A DNA stretch of 64,000 nucleotides, from assembly GCF_000972845.2 (NCBI RefSeq), contig NC_040027.1:15545803-15609802 (forward strand), given 5' to 3'. This stretch comes from Larimichthys crocea. Its lineage: Eukaryota > Chordata > Actinopteri > Sciaenidae. Both the position numbers and the translations under genes were made by a program. Positions 15,485 through 29,460 of the stretch are shown here, piece by piece. A model generated the notes under the pieces. The model had not been told where the DNA came from. It saw only the letters and a list, made by a program, of their open reading frames with translations, and did not search any database. Positions within the stretch are counted from its first letter, which is position 1; every line of letters starts with the position of its first letter.

Positions 15485-17277
15485 TCATACTATACTCTCA
15501 TTGGCAGACTTCTTCGTCAGTTTGGTAGAGAGCAAGGAATGCTGGGAAGAGTTTGACTCCTTGGCTTCGGGGATGAGCAGACGAACTTTCTGATTTGTTC
15601 TTCTCCACTCAGAGTACAGTTGACAGTGGTAGCGGAAAGACACCTGCACAGATGGAGAGAGGTAGGTGAATTATAGACATGAACATTTCGCTCGTTATTA
15701 GTTCACTAACAGACCCTGAGGACAGCGGCCCCTAACCACGGGGTCATTTGCTATGCGGTTTGCATAGAAAGACTGAATAAAAAATATTACATCCGTCTAA
15801 GTGTCTGGGTCTCTCACCGTGACGTGTGGCGGAGAAGCTTAGCAGGATCTTACTTTTGTAAAATCAATGTCACGTTGCAGCCGCCAGTCAGACGCTCAGA
15901 CCGGTCAAAACCCTCCAGAGTCAGCCTGAAACTGAGACTAAAACTGAGACTAGGTAGAATTATGGACTTAACTCTCATACTCCACCTGTTGTGTTCTGGC
16001 GTTGTTTATTTCATGCAGCCAGCTTCTAAATCGGAGTCTGGCTTGCAATTTCTCCTGCAAAAGGTTTGGGTTTGTGACCAGTGGTTTGCCAGAGAGAGAC
16101 GGTGGTTGAGTGACAGACAGTGAATGAGAGTGAGCGAGCGCTGGCACCAATAAAGCCAGTTTATCAGCGAAGTAAAACGTTTTTTTTTACTGACTGTTTC
16201 ACAGCGGTTATGTTCAGCACAGAAAGACACCCCCAGACAGCGCCTGATCCTGTCTGAATGTACCCTTAAAAATCACATTTGTGGCAAATTAGCAGGCAAT
16301 TTTAAAACTCAAGATGTGTAGTACAAGAGTGTTTTAGTCTAATGTGTATGTGAGTTCATCTTTTACCAGTGTCCACAGGACATAGATGGTGAAGAGGGCG
16401 ATGGTGAGGGCTATGAGGCCCACGGCCTGCAGCCAGCTCCCCAGCTGAAGATGGTCCTGAGCGCCCCTCAGGCACAGCCAGCCTGAAATGGCTGCTAGGG
16501 GTGTGATAAACAAGAAGCACACCATGTCACAGAACAGCGTCCTTTTTTCGTTACGAGGGCCAGGATCTCGCAGCCACTGTGGGAGACAGAAAAATAGAAA
16601 GGACGAGACATCTTTAGTCAATCGAGAACAGAAAAGACACACTATCATAACAAGCGAGCGAGCAAGCAAGCGAGCAGAAAGATGAGATGTAAGAAAAACT
16701 ACAAACCACACGGGATAGAAAAACAGAAGACGAGAAGAAAGATTGATGCAGACAAGGCAAAGGGCATTGACCTTTGTTACCTCTGTGAGAGGCCTCGGTC
16801 GGCGCTCGATGCTGAACTCTGTGTGGCAGAGCTCGCAGTAGCTGGTGTTGGAGGACGACAGCCACTTCTCCAAGCAGCTCTTGTGCACCGTTCCCAGAGT
16901 GCCCGTGCAGTTGCACGGAGACAGGAGACCCTCGCTGTTGCCTCCTTCGTGGCAAATACGGCAGATGGGACCATCACTGAGACAGAATAAACATGTAGCT
17001 GCTTCAGTTTCAGGGTCATGACTTACTGGGCACGCTTGAATAGAAAGAAGCAACTGTTGCTTTTTCTCCAAAATGCCTTCTGTGAAAAGTCTCACCTTTG
17101 TGTGCCGATCGGTTTGAGCACAGACGAGAGCAGCCGTCCATCTATGGCCGTGACCTGGGTGACGTAGAGCGCCTGGCACCCGTCGCCTCCCGCTTCCTCC
17201 ACGCTCTTCCACAGGCCGTTGCTGCTCGCACAGTCGCACAGAGAGCCGGGGAGATGGCAACAGCCCCCTGTCGTCAT
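15485..17277 (-). CDS. marchf2: MARCHF2, membrane RING-CH E3 ubiquitin ligase (complete)
   Basis: Four coding exons: 17277-17096, 16976-16781, 16576-16367 and 15643-15485, 747 nt, 248 residues (human 246). The start [16 protein letters not shown] is the family start. A RING-CH zinc-binding domain runs from about residue 66 (CRICHEGGN) to CELCHTEF, with the C4HC3 cysteines and histidine present. Two membrane helices follow: [19 protein letters not shown] and [18 protein letters not shown]. The C-terminal tail ends in NESIV, a class I PDZ-binding type end like that of the human protein. MARCHF2 ubiquitinates membrane proteins in endosomes and the ER-Golgi and steers them to degradation. The gene lies between two rab11b copies; in human it is next to RAB11B, which supports the assignment. 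Confidence 0.96.
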
Positions 17278-18639
17278 GGTTACGGTGGCCAGACACTGTG
17301 GCCGTACAGGCGTTAAAAGGGTGTAAAAAGGGTCAGAGGGGAAGCACAAACTCTGGTCTCCACAGGTTCGCTTCTACAAACAAGACAGAGAGAGACAGAC
17401 TGAGAGTTAACACTGTTTTTCACATCATCGATATCAGTGGTGAAAGCAAGCAAGTACTTTTACTTTAAAGATACTACTTAATACATTAAAGCGATCATTA
17501 GACAGTGCTATGTTCGATCCTCGGCTTAAAGTGTCCTTGGGCAAGACCAGAAAGGCGCTACGTACAGCCCATTTACCACTAAACAACAGTCGTTTTATAT
17601 TACAGTACAGTATAACACCATGCAGAAGATCATATTTACATGTCACCTCAAGCACGGATATAATATAATAAAGACAGTCAGATACAGACCAGATATCAGA
17701 TATCGTCTGTCATTTGATTCAGCAGACAATCAATCAACAGTGTTTAGTTTGTTGGTTGTGGGTTCTACTGTATAAACACGGCGGACACACTTTAAACGTC
17801 TTCCTGGTCTTTAAGGCTTCATTACAGCAACATGTGATATCAAGTTTAGCTGCTAAAAACTAATAACAACATTGTTATCATCTGAAAGTGTGCCTAACGT
17901 ACTGTTAATTTCCTGCCATGTGAAAATAACTATGGTTATTATCCACAAAGACATCATTTACAAAAAAAGCTGTCACTTTGGTGGTGGGCCAATTCGCCCA
18001 AGGCAGCAGCAGCGGCAGCTAATCCATTATAAAAGCAAGCGTGTACGTCAGTGAGTGTGATGTGCAGCCGACTTATAAACAGCTGTCTCCCCTCAGATAA
18101 CCCGTCGCTGAAGATAAGAAGCAGACGGATGAATTCACTTCACTCCGTACAGTTTATTATCCCACGTACTTCACACCGCTGTCGCTGTTTTAACACGGCA
18201 GATGTTGCAGAAATTCAGAATTTATTCTCTCCCCTTATAAATAATTAATATAATATTAATATCTCACATTCTACTCATAGGAAAAGTAGTAATTACAGGT
18301 GTGGGACAAAAATAACATCTGGTCTGATTCAATGCACAAAAACAAACCTGCAGTAATTACTGTACTCGTGAAGGCAATAATCTCTTTGTTGACGCCGTGT
18401 CATGAGATGTTGGTGTCGTATTTTGTTGTTGTTGTTGTTGTAGTACTCGAGATCTGTCTTTTAAAAAGGACTCAGGATTTTAGTCACCTAATTGTCTGAT
18501 TTTTGTTTTGTTTTTGTCGTCAGGAGAAAATATTACGAGTTCACTTGAAAAAAAACAGCCTCCTAAAGAACACACAGCAGTTCGCAAATACTGAAATGTG
18601 ACTAAATGTAGCAACCACGCTTCACATACTTCACCTAAG

Positions 18640-18740
18640 GTTGCTGGTCTTGGTCTTCACTTGGTCTCAACCCCTCAGAAGTCTCGGTCTCGATACACTC
18701 TAGTCTTGGTCATGACTTGGTCTCGGTGGTTTCAAGTGTA
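18640..18740. repeat. TTGGTCT-rich dispersed repeat
   Basis: Short units of GGTCTTGGTCTTCACTTGG and relatives repeat over about 100 bp, a pattern often seen in fish intergenic DNA. Confidence 0.5.
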
Positions 18741-18872
18741 TAAATATTCCACCACTTGCCTCATTAAACTTTAAAATTGAATTATCGTCACATTTCTACT
18801 TGTTTTCCAGCCTTATGCTTAACAATACAATAACTCAATGCGCCCACTGTGACAGTTTGAGCTTGTCTTGTC

Positions 18873-18886
18873 ATATATATATAATA

Positions 18887-18923
<37 letters not shown>

Positions 18924-18938
18924 ATATATATATATATC
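18873..18938. repeat. (AT)n microsatellite
   Basis: TA/AT dinucleotide tract with three short interruptions, inside marchf2 intron 1. Confidence 0.95.
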
Positions 18939-19502
18939 ATAATAATCTTTCTTACAGATGGATTATTATTAAACTAGTATTAAAGCTTTTGTGAGACCTG
19001 AACTTGACCTCCATAATATGAAGTCCCAGGTTAACAAACTGTTACAGGATTAACTGCTATTTGTTATTATGCATGCATACTGAAAGAGCAGATAAATAAA
19101 TAAATAAATACTAAGACATCCTTTTTTTAAAGCGTGTAATGTTCTGCATGTTAACACAGGGACAAGACAAGGCTCATCTATTTTCACATTCAACACAAAA
19201 TGCTGCTGGTTTCCTCTTCAGTTACACACATGAATGTGACATTTATGTATTAATTATGTGTGTGGAGACACGTTATGTCGTATAAAATACTTTAAAACAC
19301 ATTTAAAAATATGAATTTCCACTGTGACAAGTAGCCAGATGTTTGTCACTGCATCCAGCTGTTGTAGCTGTTGCAGCAGGAGGATGGTGTCATGTTTAAT
19401 ACAGACTAACATCAGCTGTTCATACAGCTTTATAAATGTCTGAAACATCCGCACTAATTGTTTTTATTGTCACGTTTGATCGCTGCCATCGTTTCCAGCT
19501 GT

Positions 19503-19728
19503 GCTAGCCTCCAGCTGTCAGTGAGCAGCTAGCCGTCGAGCTAAACAAAAATATAAATATAAATATAAAGATTAAAAGCGACTCACCTCCGTGTCTCCTG
19601 CTCAGAAATGTGTCACAGCAGCCTTAACAAAGCCGTGTTTCCTCCACGTTTCATTTCTTATTTTTAAAGCTGTGTGTGAATTCAAAGTGAGAGCTAGCCG
19701 CTGATATGCTAATCAGCTCCGTGCTAGC
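19503..19728. promoter_or_regulatory. GCTAGC cluster around the marchf2 first exon
   Basis: Four GCTAGC palindromes start at 19503, 19528, 19693 and 19723, bracketing the non-coding first exon. They belong to the same motif group as the rab11b clusters. Confidence 0.4.
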
Positions 19729-19832
19729 TCAGCTGATAACACGCGCGCACACACACGTGCACGTGCACACACACACAAAGACGCACGAGCAGGCTTCCGC
19801 TTTCTCAGGGCTTTTAAATTTACCCCAAAGTC

Positions 19833-19833
<1 letters not shown>

Positions 19834-19878
<45 letters not shown>
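19834..19878. repeat. (CAT)15 microsatellite
   Basis: Fifteen uninterrupted CAT units just upstream of marchf2. The apparent poly-Ile or poly-Met frames across it are not genes. Confidence 0.97.
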
Positions 19879-20016
19879 GGGTTCAAATGTGACTGGGAAT
19901 AACAACAGCTTGACAAAGGGAGGGGCGTTCACTGAAAACACACACACCAAAATATTTACTGTAATACATTTAAAATACTGCAAAATATAAGAAGATAATA
20001 AAACATATTTTATTTT

Positions 20017-20100
20017 ACAGTCCTGTAAATAGCAGGTGCATAGTAAATATAAATGATTACAGTCCTGTAAATAGCAGGTGCATAGTAAATATAAATGATT
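20017..20100. repeat. Exact 42-bp tandem duplication
   Basis: Two identical copies (20017-20058 and 20059-20100) of a unit beginning ACAGTCCTGTAAATAGCAGG and ending AAATGATT. Perfect identity in non-coding DNA suggests a recent event or a recently mutated minisatellite. Confidence 0.95.
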
Positions 20101-20164
20101 AATTACGATTTGTGTTGCCAGAGAGTTATTCAGATATTATTATTTAGATTATAATAACAATATA

Positions 20165-20545
20165 ATTATTTAAGAAGAAGAAGAAATACTTTATTAATCC
20201 CCATCCCTCACTCAATTTTTTTATTTAAATGCATTATTTAACCCCAAACACACACACAGTACAAGTACAAGGCTCATAGACATGCAAGTGTGCAGAGAGA
20301 GATGGTGGAGTGATGGGCAGCCAGCCAGACCAGCACCCTGAGAGCAGTTGAGGGTTCGGTGCCTTGCTCAAGGGCACCTCAGCAGTGCCCAGGAGGTGAA
20401 CTGGTCCAGTCCACCTTCCATATTCTCGGTCCATGCTGGACTTGAACCAGCCACCCTCCGGTTCCCAAGCCAAGTCTCGATGGGCAGTAGTGCCGTAAAC
20501 CCACATTAGAAATGCTGAGCATGTAAGGCTGAACAAGCAGTGTAT
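20165..20545 (-). mobile_element. tRNA-derived SINE, minus orientation
   Basis: Read on the minus strand, it has a tRNA-like head with GACTTGGCTTGGGAACCGG and a B-box-like GGTTCAAGTCC, and a LINE-type tail GGGATTAATAAAG. The body includes the common fish stretch AGGGTTCGGTGCCTTGCTC (plus strand). Confidence 0.7.
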
Positions 20546-20659
20546 ATTGTTTAATTTACAGTTTTTAATATATATACATATACATATATATTATCATATA
20601 TTGTTATTTTGTGCATAGTATGAGCTGACACTGTTGTATCCTGTGTCTGTGCCCTTTGG

Positions 20660-20810
20660 CTGTAAAAGAGTTGTTCAGTCCATAGAGACTTGGCTTGGGA
20701 ACCGGAGGGTGCTCTCAGGGTGCTGGTCTGGATGGCTGCCCATCACTCCACCATCTCTCTCCACACTTACGTGTCTATGAGCCCCCTATGTGTGTGTGGT
20801 TGTATTTCAG
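20660..20810 (+). mobile_element. Internally deleted SINE, plus orientation
   Basis: Reads CAGTCCATAGAGACTTGGC then TTGGGAACCGGAGGGTG, and jumps directly to CTCTCAGGGTGCTGGTCTGG. This matches the minus-strand SINE at 20165-20545 with the middle missing. It lies about 120 bp away in opposite orientation. Confidence 0.65.
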
Positions 20811-21560
20811 GGAAACGTGCATGTAAAAAAGACTTTTGCATCAGTATTCTAAACTTCTTCGCAATGTTGCACACAGTTTCCGGACGTGGACTTGCAGCCT
20901 TGATATTGTTCATGTTGTTTCCCAGAATTTCGACTCTCAAATCTTTAGATAACTCTTTGCTCTGCTGCTTTCTGTTGTCCGCACTCAGTGTGGTACACAC
21001 ACAGACACATAACGCAAAGCTGGAGTCAAATTTTCTCAATTTTAACTGATTAATTGTGATTATTATAGTGCTACAGATGAGTTTAATTACAAATTAAATG
21101 AGCTTGAAACACATTTTTTTCTGAAGATGTTTGAAAAGATGACAATAATTTTGCCTATTTCTGGAGTTTTGTGCAGAATATCTTATATTTGGCTTTGTTT
21201 TTCTGCGTTGTTCTGATGCAAACAAGAGAAATAAACATGAGAATATCACATTGTTTGGGAGAAGTAGTGCATTATGTGACAGAAATACAGGGGTGCCAAT
21301 GTTTCTGGCCATGACTTTGGCTACTTAATTAACCCTCATCAGAAATGCTGAGCATGTTAGACTGACGGAGCAGTGTTTCATATATATATACACACATTAT
21401 ATTATATTATATTCATTAGGTACACTTATATAATACAATGTGATCCAACACAACAACTCTGCTGCCGTAAATTCAACTTCTGTGAAGACTTTATTGACAC
21501 TGTCAGAGAGGAATTAATTCAACTATTATCTTTACTATTGAGTTTTGTTTGATAAGAGAT

Positions 21561-22346
21561 ATAAATATATAACATGGGGGCATTAAAAAGGCAGGTCTGG
21601 TTAAGGGTAAGATGGCTATGTGCATATAGATACTCTACTTGGATGACTTCCTCATCTTATCTCAGACAAATATTGTCAACGTGAATGCGTATACCATATA
21701 CACAGGACACGGTGAAATGAGACGGAGGAAACATAAAACATAGTGCAGACAGAACGACATTAAAGTGCACACACACTACAACACAAAATAACAAGGGCTA
21801 CATTTAATATATGTTAATAATAAACACTGATGGGACGCATAATTAGGTTCAATCCAATGTGATCCAATACAACAACTCTACAATAGTTTGCAGTCGTGTT
21901 AAACTGGAGTGCATTAAACTGAGAAGTGTTTATAATATTATGGTCATGTATATCTCTACAACCTCAACAGTAAACATAATAGTTAAATTAAAACTTCTGA
22001 GAGTGTCAACAAAAACTTAAAGAAGTATAAGCTTCATAAAAGTTTGTCAGTGTTGTTTTGGCTCACATAGAATAGAAACTTTACTGGGGTTCGGTGCCTT
22101 GCTTAAGGGCACCTCGGCAGTATATGTTTCATGTAGCACCATGGCCCTTGTTGCACTGTGTGAATGCTTGTGGCTACGGCTGTGTAAACTAAAATAAAAC
22201 CCACAAACTTGGTGCTGAAATGGATTCACATTGACAATATTTGTCTGAATGAAGATGAAAACTGTTAAACTCTGAGTATCCCTTAACCAGGCCTGTCTTT
22301 AATGTCAGCATTTCCCTTTTAATGTCCCCATGTTCTAAATATTTAT
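21561..22346. repeat. Imperfect long inverted repeat
   Basis: Left arm 21561-21690 and right arm 22221-22346 are reverse complements with indels. Shared blocks include AACATGGGG-CATTAAAA, CAGG-CTGGTTAAGGG and CAGACAAATATTGTCAA. The roughly 530-bp loop contains a SINE fragment (22085-22160). Related motifs (GTGATCCAA-ACAACAACTCT) at about 21440 and 21860 suggest several copies of one repeat family. Confidence 0.65.
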
Positions 22347-22589
22347 ACCCCTTATCATTATTCGACTTTTTTGATTTCAAAACTTTTAGAAATCAAATTT
22401 TAAATGACTTTAACCGCTCTGCCTGTTTTTTGTTGTGTTTATTTTTCTTAACTTGTTCAGACTTTAAGTCCGCTGCTCGGTAAAGCACTTTACAAACCCT
22501 GTTTTTAAAAGGGGCTACATAAATAAAGTTATTATTATTACATATGTGTAGATTCAGGCGGTGAAGTGGTGAGCACAAAAAGGTTTCTG

Positions 22590-22725
22590 GTTCACACCAC
22601 AGCTGTGTGGGGTTTGCATGTTCTCCTCGTGTCTGCGTGGGTTCTCTGCGGCTGCTCCAGCTTCAGCATGGCCCTGATGATAAACGGTTGCAGATAATGG
22701 CTGGATGTACAGTATGTGTAGATTT
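22590..22725 (+). repeat. Internally deleted dispersed repeat ending in TGGATG
   Basis: Reads GTGGGGTTTGCATGTTCTCC, then GTCTGCGTGGGTTCTCTGCG, and ends AACGGTTGCAGATAATGG before CTGGATG. This is an abbreviated form of the repeat at 45955-46140. Confidence 0.55.
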
Positions 22726-22850
22726 CAAAAGGTAGCCATGTCAGTGTAGCTAGAGCCAACATTTCCAGTGAACTACACCCTCCCACCTGACACCTAAGTT
22801 GCTAAACAACAGTAGAGGACACAACATCAAAGTTCACAGAGTGAGCAACG

Positions 22851-24347
22851 TATCCAAAAATAAGTCTGTCTGGTATACAGTCATGTGGATTAGGTTTATT
22901 TATGCTTCAGAATTTTCTGTGTAATGCGAAAGTAGCAAAACATCTTTCTATTTGCTGCCTTGACATGTCGAAGAAACATGAAATATCACAGGAGACATGA
23001 TGCTTTAAATCAGTCACACATGAAAGCATGTTCACACAAAGCGACTGAAACAAACAAACAGGATACTTCAGCCGAGCATATTAACAATTTGCATGTTTGA
23101 TTTTCAGTTCCACTTTCCAGACTAACAACCGTTAACGTGGCCGAGTGAAAGTGTTCAATGACAAGAATTTCAGGTTACGCGCATCTTTTATCCATTTCCG
23201 TTTAACACGTAACGTGTTGAAATGACAGCAGACATTGAAAGGAAACGGTTCGAGCACCACATGGTGCATTGTTTTACACGATAAAGAAAATAATTTGTGA
23301 TTTGTTCTTCTGAAATCATTGGATATAAGTGCAAATAAAAGAGAAAAAGACAGCCTGCTAAGAGCCAACTCAAGAGATGAACCCCAGGCTTGATTTAACT
23401 TTACAAATAATAAATCACAGCACATTTTATCACATTACTTTTGCTCTTATAGCATTACACTTTTTTTTTTGTTGTTGTTGCAAGTAAGCCCGGATTGATT
23501 TTGCCGAATACAGCATTGAAATGCAATCTTAGCAGCCTTGAACGTGCCTAAAAACTTAAAAATTGACGATTGCATCCGTCTCCTTTGGTATCTTTGTGTA
23601 CTAAGAGTAACACACACACACACACACACACCCACACACATTTGCACACACAAATAAAAACACTTCATTTGTTTCACACTTGCCCATATTAAGCCAGTCA
23701 CAGCCAGTCTGGTGTCGGGCTCATGCTAATTTCATGCCACAGCGGGCACAGGGCTCAAAGAGGAAAATTAAAATTGAAACTCCAGACAGAGTACACATCA
23801 ATACTCCAGTGGTGCCTCCTCTTCTTACACCCGTACTGCATGGTAGGCAGAATCAGGTCAACCAGACATGAAATTGGGACTCCGCTGTAGCACATCTGTA
23901 TCAGTGCAAGCTGAGAAAAGGGGCAAGTAGAAACCACTTGAAGCAGTGATACACGAGCCGAATGATCCCTCACCATTCCTTCGACAGGAGCGGGTCAAAA
24001 GAACCATAAAGGCTTGCTAATTTAAAAAAAAGAAGAAATTCTACTTTACTACAGCTTTAAGATTAACCTCGAGGTCATATAGTTTTTTTGTTTTGTTTTG
24101 TTTTTTTAAAACACACAGGCTCAAAATCAGAGAAAGACAAACAAACCAAGAAAAAAAACAGCAAACAACAAAGAAGAAAACCAGCAAAAAAAAAAAAGGA
24201 ATGTCAAAGACGAGAGTCTTGGTGCCAAGAGACTTCTGAACCCACGAGGGCACTGTGATGACAGCAGCATGACAGTTAAAGTAAACCAGAGGTGAGGAGA
24301 GAGGAAGGACTGAGAGAAAGTCAAACAGGAAAAGAAAATATGGAGCG
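22851..24347 (-). other. Probable 3' UTR of rab11b copy 2
   Basis: No coding sequence seen downstream of the stop. It has (CA)n at 23610-23640 and T-rich stretches near 24080-24200. The polyadenylation site is unclear; a minus-strand AATAAA lies near 22890 (TTTATT on plus). Confidence 0.4.
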
Positions 24348-27075
<2,728 letters not shown>

Positions 27076-27222
27076 TTCAGAGGAGTAGTTATTTGTACTT
27101 TTTTAAATATTTAAAGTACACGAACAACAACAACAATCCCGTCCCACCGGCAGCTACGAGTCTCAGCAGGCACCGCCTTCCAAAGGGAAGCACGTGAGTT
27201 TCGCAACGTCTTTTTTTTTAGA

Positions 27223-27298
27223 CCAATCGGAAGCGTCATCGCCTCGATTGACAGTTGGATTAGCCAATCGTAGGCTTTCGTTGTAAACGCCGACCAAT
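27223..27298 (-). promoter_or_regulatory. Triple CCAAT-box promoter of rab11b copy 2
   Basis: Three CCAAT pentamers at 27223-27227, 27264-27268 and 27294-27298, 150-225 bp upstream of the ATG, with flanks (GACCAATCGG, AGCCAATCG, GACCAATCA) close to the NF-Y consensus. A CACGTGAG E-box is at 27191. No TATA box was seen at a sensible distance. The first rab11b copy does not show this arrangement. Confidence 0.55.
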
Positions 27299-27447
27299 CA
27301 CGGGCCGCAGCAAGAGAACTGCACCCTTTGTTCTTCAAACCTCGACGCCCTGGCTGCTGTGTCTGCTCTGGAGATTGAGCAATATTTTTTGAGGGTACTC
27401 ACTGTTTTTATGATGTTTTTCCAGAGGGAGAGGACTCCAGGATTTAA

Positions 27448-28190
27448 TGTTAAATGTGCTTTTAGCAGAATACAAGGGTTAAGGGTAGAAATAAGCATAT
27501 TCTTTACTGTACATACAACAGAACTATTTATTGTAAGGTGTCCTTAGGTGACAGAAAGGCACCTATGAAATAAAATTTTATATTATTATTATTAACTTAT
27601 TATTATTATTATTATTCTTTACTGTACATCCAACAAAAACAACTATGGGCCTATGTGAGGACAAACAGTATACCTGGCTGTACTATGTATTAATTGGTTA
27701 TTAACAGGTTATTTTTGTTCATTTACTTTTTATTATACAGTACATATACAGTAGCTGCATCTCAATAAACACACCAAAGAATGTGGTACAGTAAATTATG
27801 TAGATTGCAATCATTTCTTTTGCCCAGCTGCAAAAATAAAACCAAATAAAAATAATATTCTCCGATTCAAATGGAAAATATGTTTGTATATCTTTATAAT
27901 TTTATGTACACATTCTCAGGAGCACAGCTATGAGAAAGAAAAATAAATACAACAGCACAAGTGAAAAGCTTGGGAGAGGACTAAATGTTAAATGTTCTTT
28001 TAGCAGAATACTTTGTTTTTTTAAACATTTTACTCAAGGGTTAAGGTTAGAAATAAGCATATTTTTTACTGTACATCCAACAAAAACAACTATGGGCTTA
28101 TGTGAGGACAAACAGTATGCCTGGCTGTATTAATTGGTTATTAACAGGTTATTTTTTGTTTATTTACTTTTTATTGAACATATATAAAAT
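27448..28190. repeat. Tandemly duplicated non-coding block
   Basis: 27614-27745 matches 28060-28185 closely; both contain AACTATGGGC, GTGAGGACAAACAGTAT and AATTGGTTATTAACAGG. 27448-27510 matches parts of 27984-28060 (TTTTAGCAGAATAC, AGAAATAAGCATATT). The copies are separated by the 27753-27967 block. Confidence 0.8.
27753..27967. repeat. Duplicated block, first copy
   Basis: About 215 bp from AGCTGCATCTCAATAAACAC to AACAGCACAAGTGAAAA, repeated at 30545-30771 in the same orientation with few substitutions and one 12-bp indel. Confidence 0.9.
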
Positions 28191-28839
28191 GACATACATA
28201 CAAACACATAACACACTAGGAATGTACAATAGGAGGTGCTTCTGCAGTTACACTTTAATAAATATTGCAAATATTTCTTTCTCTTTCTTCAAAGGAGGAA
28301 ACACGAGTTGCTCATGTAGCATTGGATACATACATTTAGTATCAATTGTACTACTTTAAGTACAAAAAGATGGATAAAAATAAAGAATAAAAAGAAAAAC
28401 TAGAGTTACTGGTAACTATCTTTAACCGTTACCTCGCTGTGGTTTTTCCATGATAAAGACATTTTTTTAACCTGTCTCTCTGTTCAGTTATATCGGGGGT
28501 GCTGTGGCTTTAATCAGGAAGCTGTAATTGTTTTCTTTGCTATTAAAAGTAGAATTCTCAGTAAGGTTGACAAGTTTCCACCTCAAAAGATGTTTGTAAA
28601 GTCCCCCACCAACCACCGACCCCTCCAACACATCTCAGAAGTATTATTGTACTTTGAGGTGATAGATGAGTGTTAAAATACTTCATTTTGTTGGGCTACT
28701 ATACTTTATGTCTTTGAATGTTTCTTCCCATTGTTCATATAATATTCTAATATTTGCTTCTAATTCCCCATTTAAAAAAAAAAAAATCCAAATTGTTATT
28801 GTTAGATTCATGTTGTAGCGCTTTATACAATTAGCAGGT

Positions 28840-29460
28840 CCAAAGGTTCTCTGATGATACAGCCACTATCAGGAGGAAATGAGCAGCACAGGGGAGTCAT
28901 TACAGACTTTGTTGACTAGGGTGATCTCCCCAGAGATGGTTATTGACTTCAGGAGGACACCATGAACATCCAGTGATTGGATATTGAGATGGTGGGAGCG
29001 TACAGATTCCTGGACGTTCACCTCAACAATAAACTGGATAGACGTCTCCACTTGCTCAACTTACTATGACGCTGTGGTGGCATCTTCGAATCTTCGGTGC
29101 AGTCGTCTGCTTTCTAGGAGGAAAAGACCCAACATAATGGTCAAGAGGTCCAGCTCTGTCCTGGACTGTCCCCTAGACTCTATAGAGGAATTGGGGGAGA
29201 GGAGGCTGACATCCATCATGAAAAACTCCTCTCATCTCCTCCATGAGACTGTGGAGGCCTTAAACAGCTCCTTCAGCAACAGGTTGCTACTCCCACCATG
29301 TAAGAAGGAGCTCTACCACAGGTCCTTCATTCCAACAGCTGTCAGACTCTTCTATATATTTCTTATTTATGAGTAATTTTTTATCCACCTTATGTATAGC
29401 TGCCATGACAAGTAGATTTCCACGCTGTGGGATAATTAAAGTCTATCTTATCATCCATTC
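28840..29460 (+). pseudogene. Dead non-LTR retrotransposon, 3' fragment
   Basis: Broken reading frames resemble the C-terminal end of a fish LINE reverse transcriptase: SVLDCPLDSIEELGERR, then SSFSNRLLLPP, then HRSFIPTAVRLF. Upstream, VIDFRRTP and an NNKLDR-like segment fall in other frames, so frameshifts and stops have accumulated. The end reads TTTCCACGCTGTGGGATAAT followed by TATCTTATC, a typical LINE tail. It is not a host gene and cannot make a working protein. Confidence 0.75.

Larger units (their letters stand above)
17278..19690 (-). other. marchf2 5' UTR exons, first intron and promoter area
   Basis: The coding exon's 5' UTR extends to an acceptor at 17373/17374 (TTGTTTGTAG before AAGCGAACC). 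A matching donor (GGAG before GTGAGT) at 19587/19586 marks a non-coding first exon of about 100 bp whose start is near 19690. The intron between contains a MITE-like end (CAGTGGTGAAAG at 17435), a GTT microsatellite (18423-18440), a dispersed TTGGTCT-rich repeat (18640-18740) and an AT tract. No other gene was seen. Confidence 0.65.
19700..22850. other. Repeat-rich spacer between marchf2 and rab11b copy 2
   Basis: No gene recognised. It contains the (CAT)15 tract, a 42-bp tandem duplication, two SINE fragments in opposite orientation, an imperfect long inverted repeat and a LINE-like tail, each listed separately. A further repeat at 20870-21310 ends CAGGGGTGCCAATG then TGGCCATGAC, resembling the edge of a fish DNA transposon, but I cannot class it. 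Confidence 0.7.

Noticed and set aside
16334..17296. 320-codon continuous minus-strand frame
   Set aside because: It happens to stay open through two marchf2 introns; splice sites and the family alignment show the true protein is spliced.
19706..19990. Open frames with poly-Ile (plus) and poly-Met (minus)
   Set aside because: Produced by the (CAT)15 tract and CA repeats; no family likeness.
29000..29376. 130-codon plus-strand frame as a possible host gene
   Set aside because: The C-terminal half matches LINE reverse-transcriptase ends and the upstream half is frameshifted, so it is a dead retroelement.
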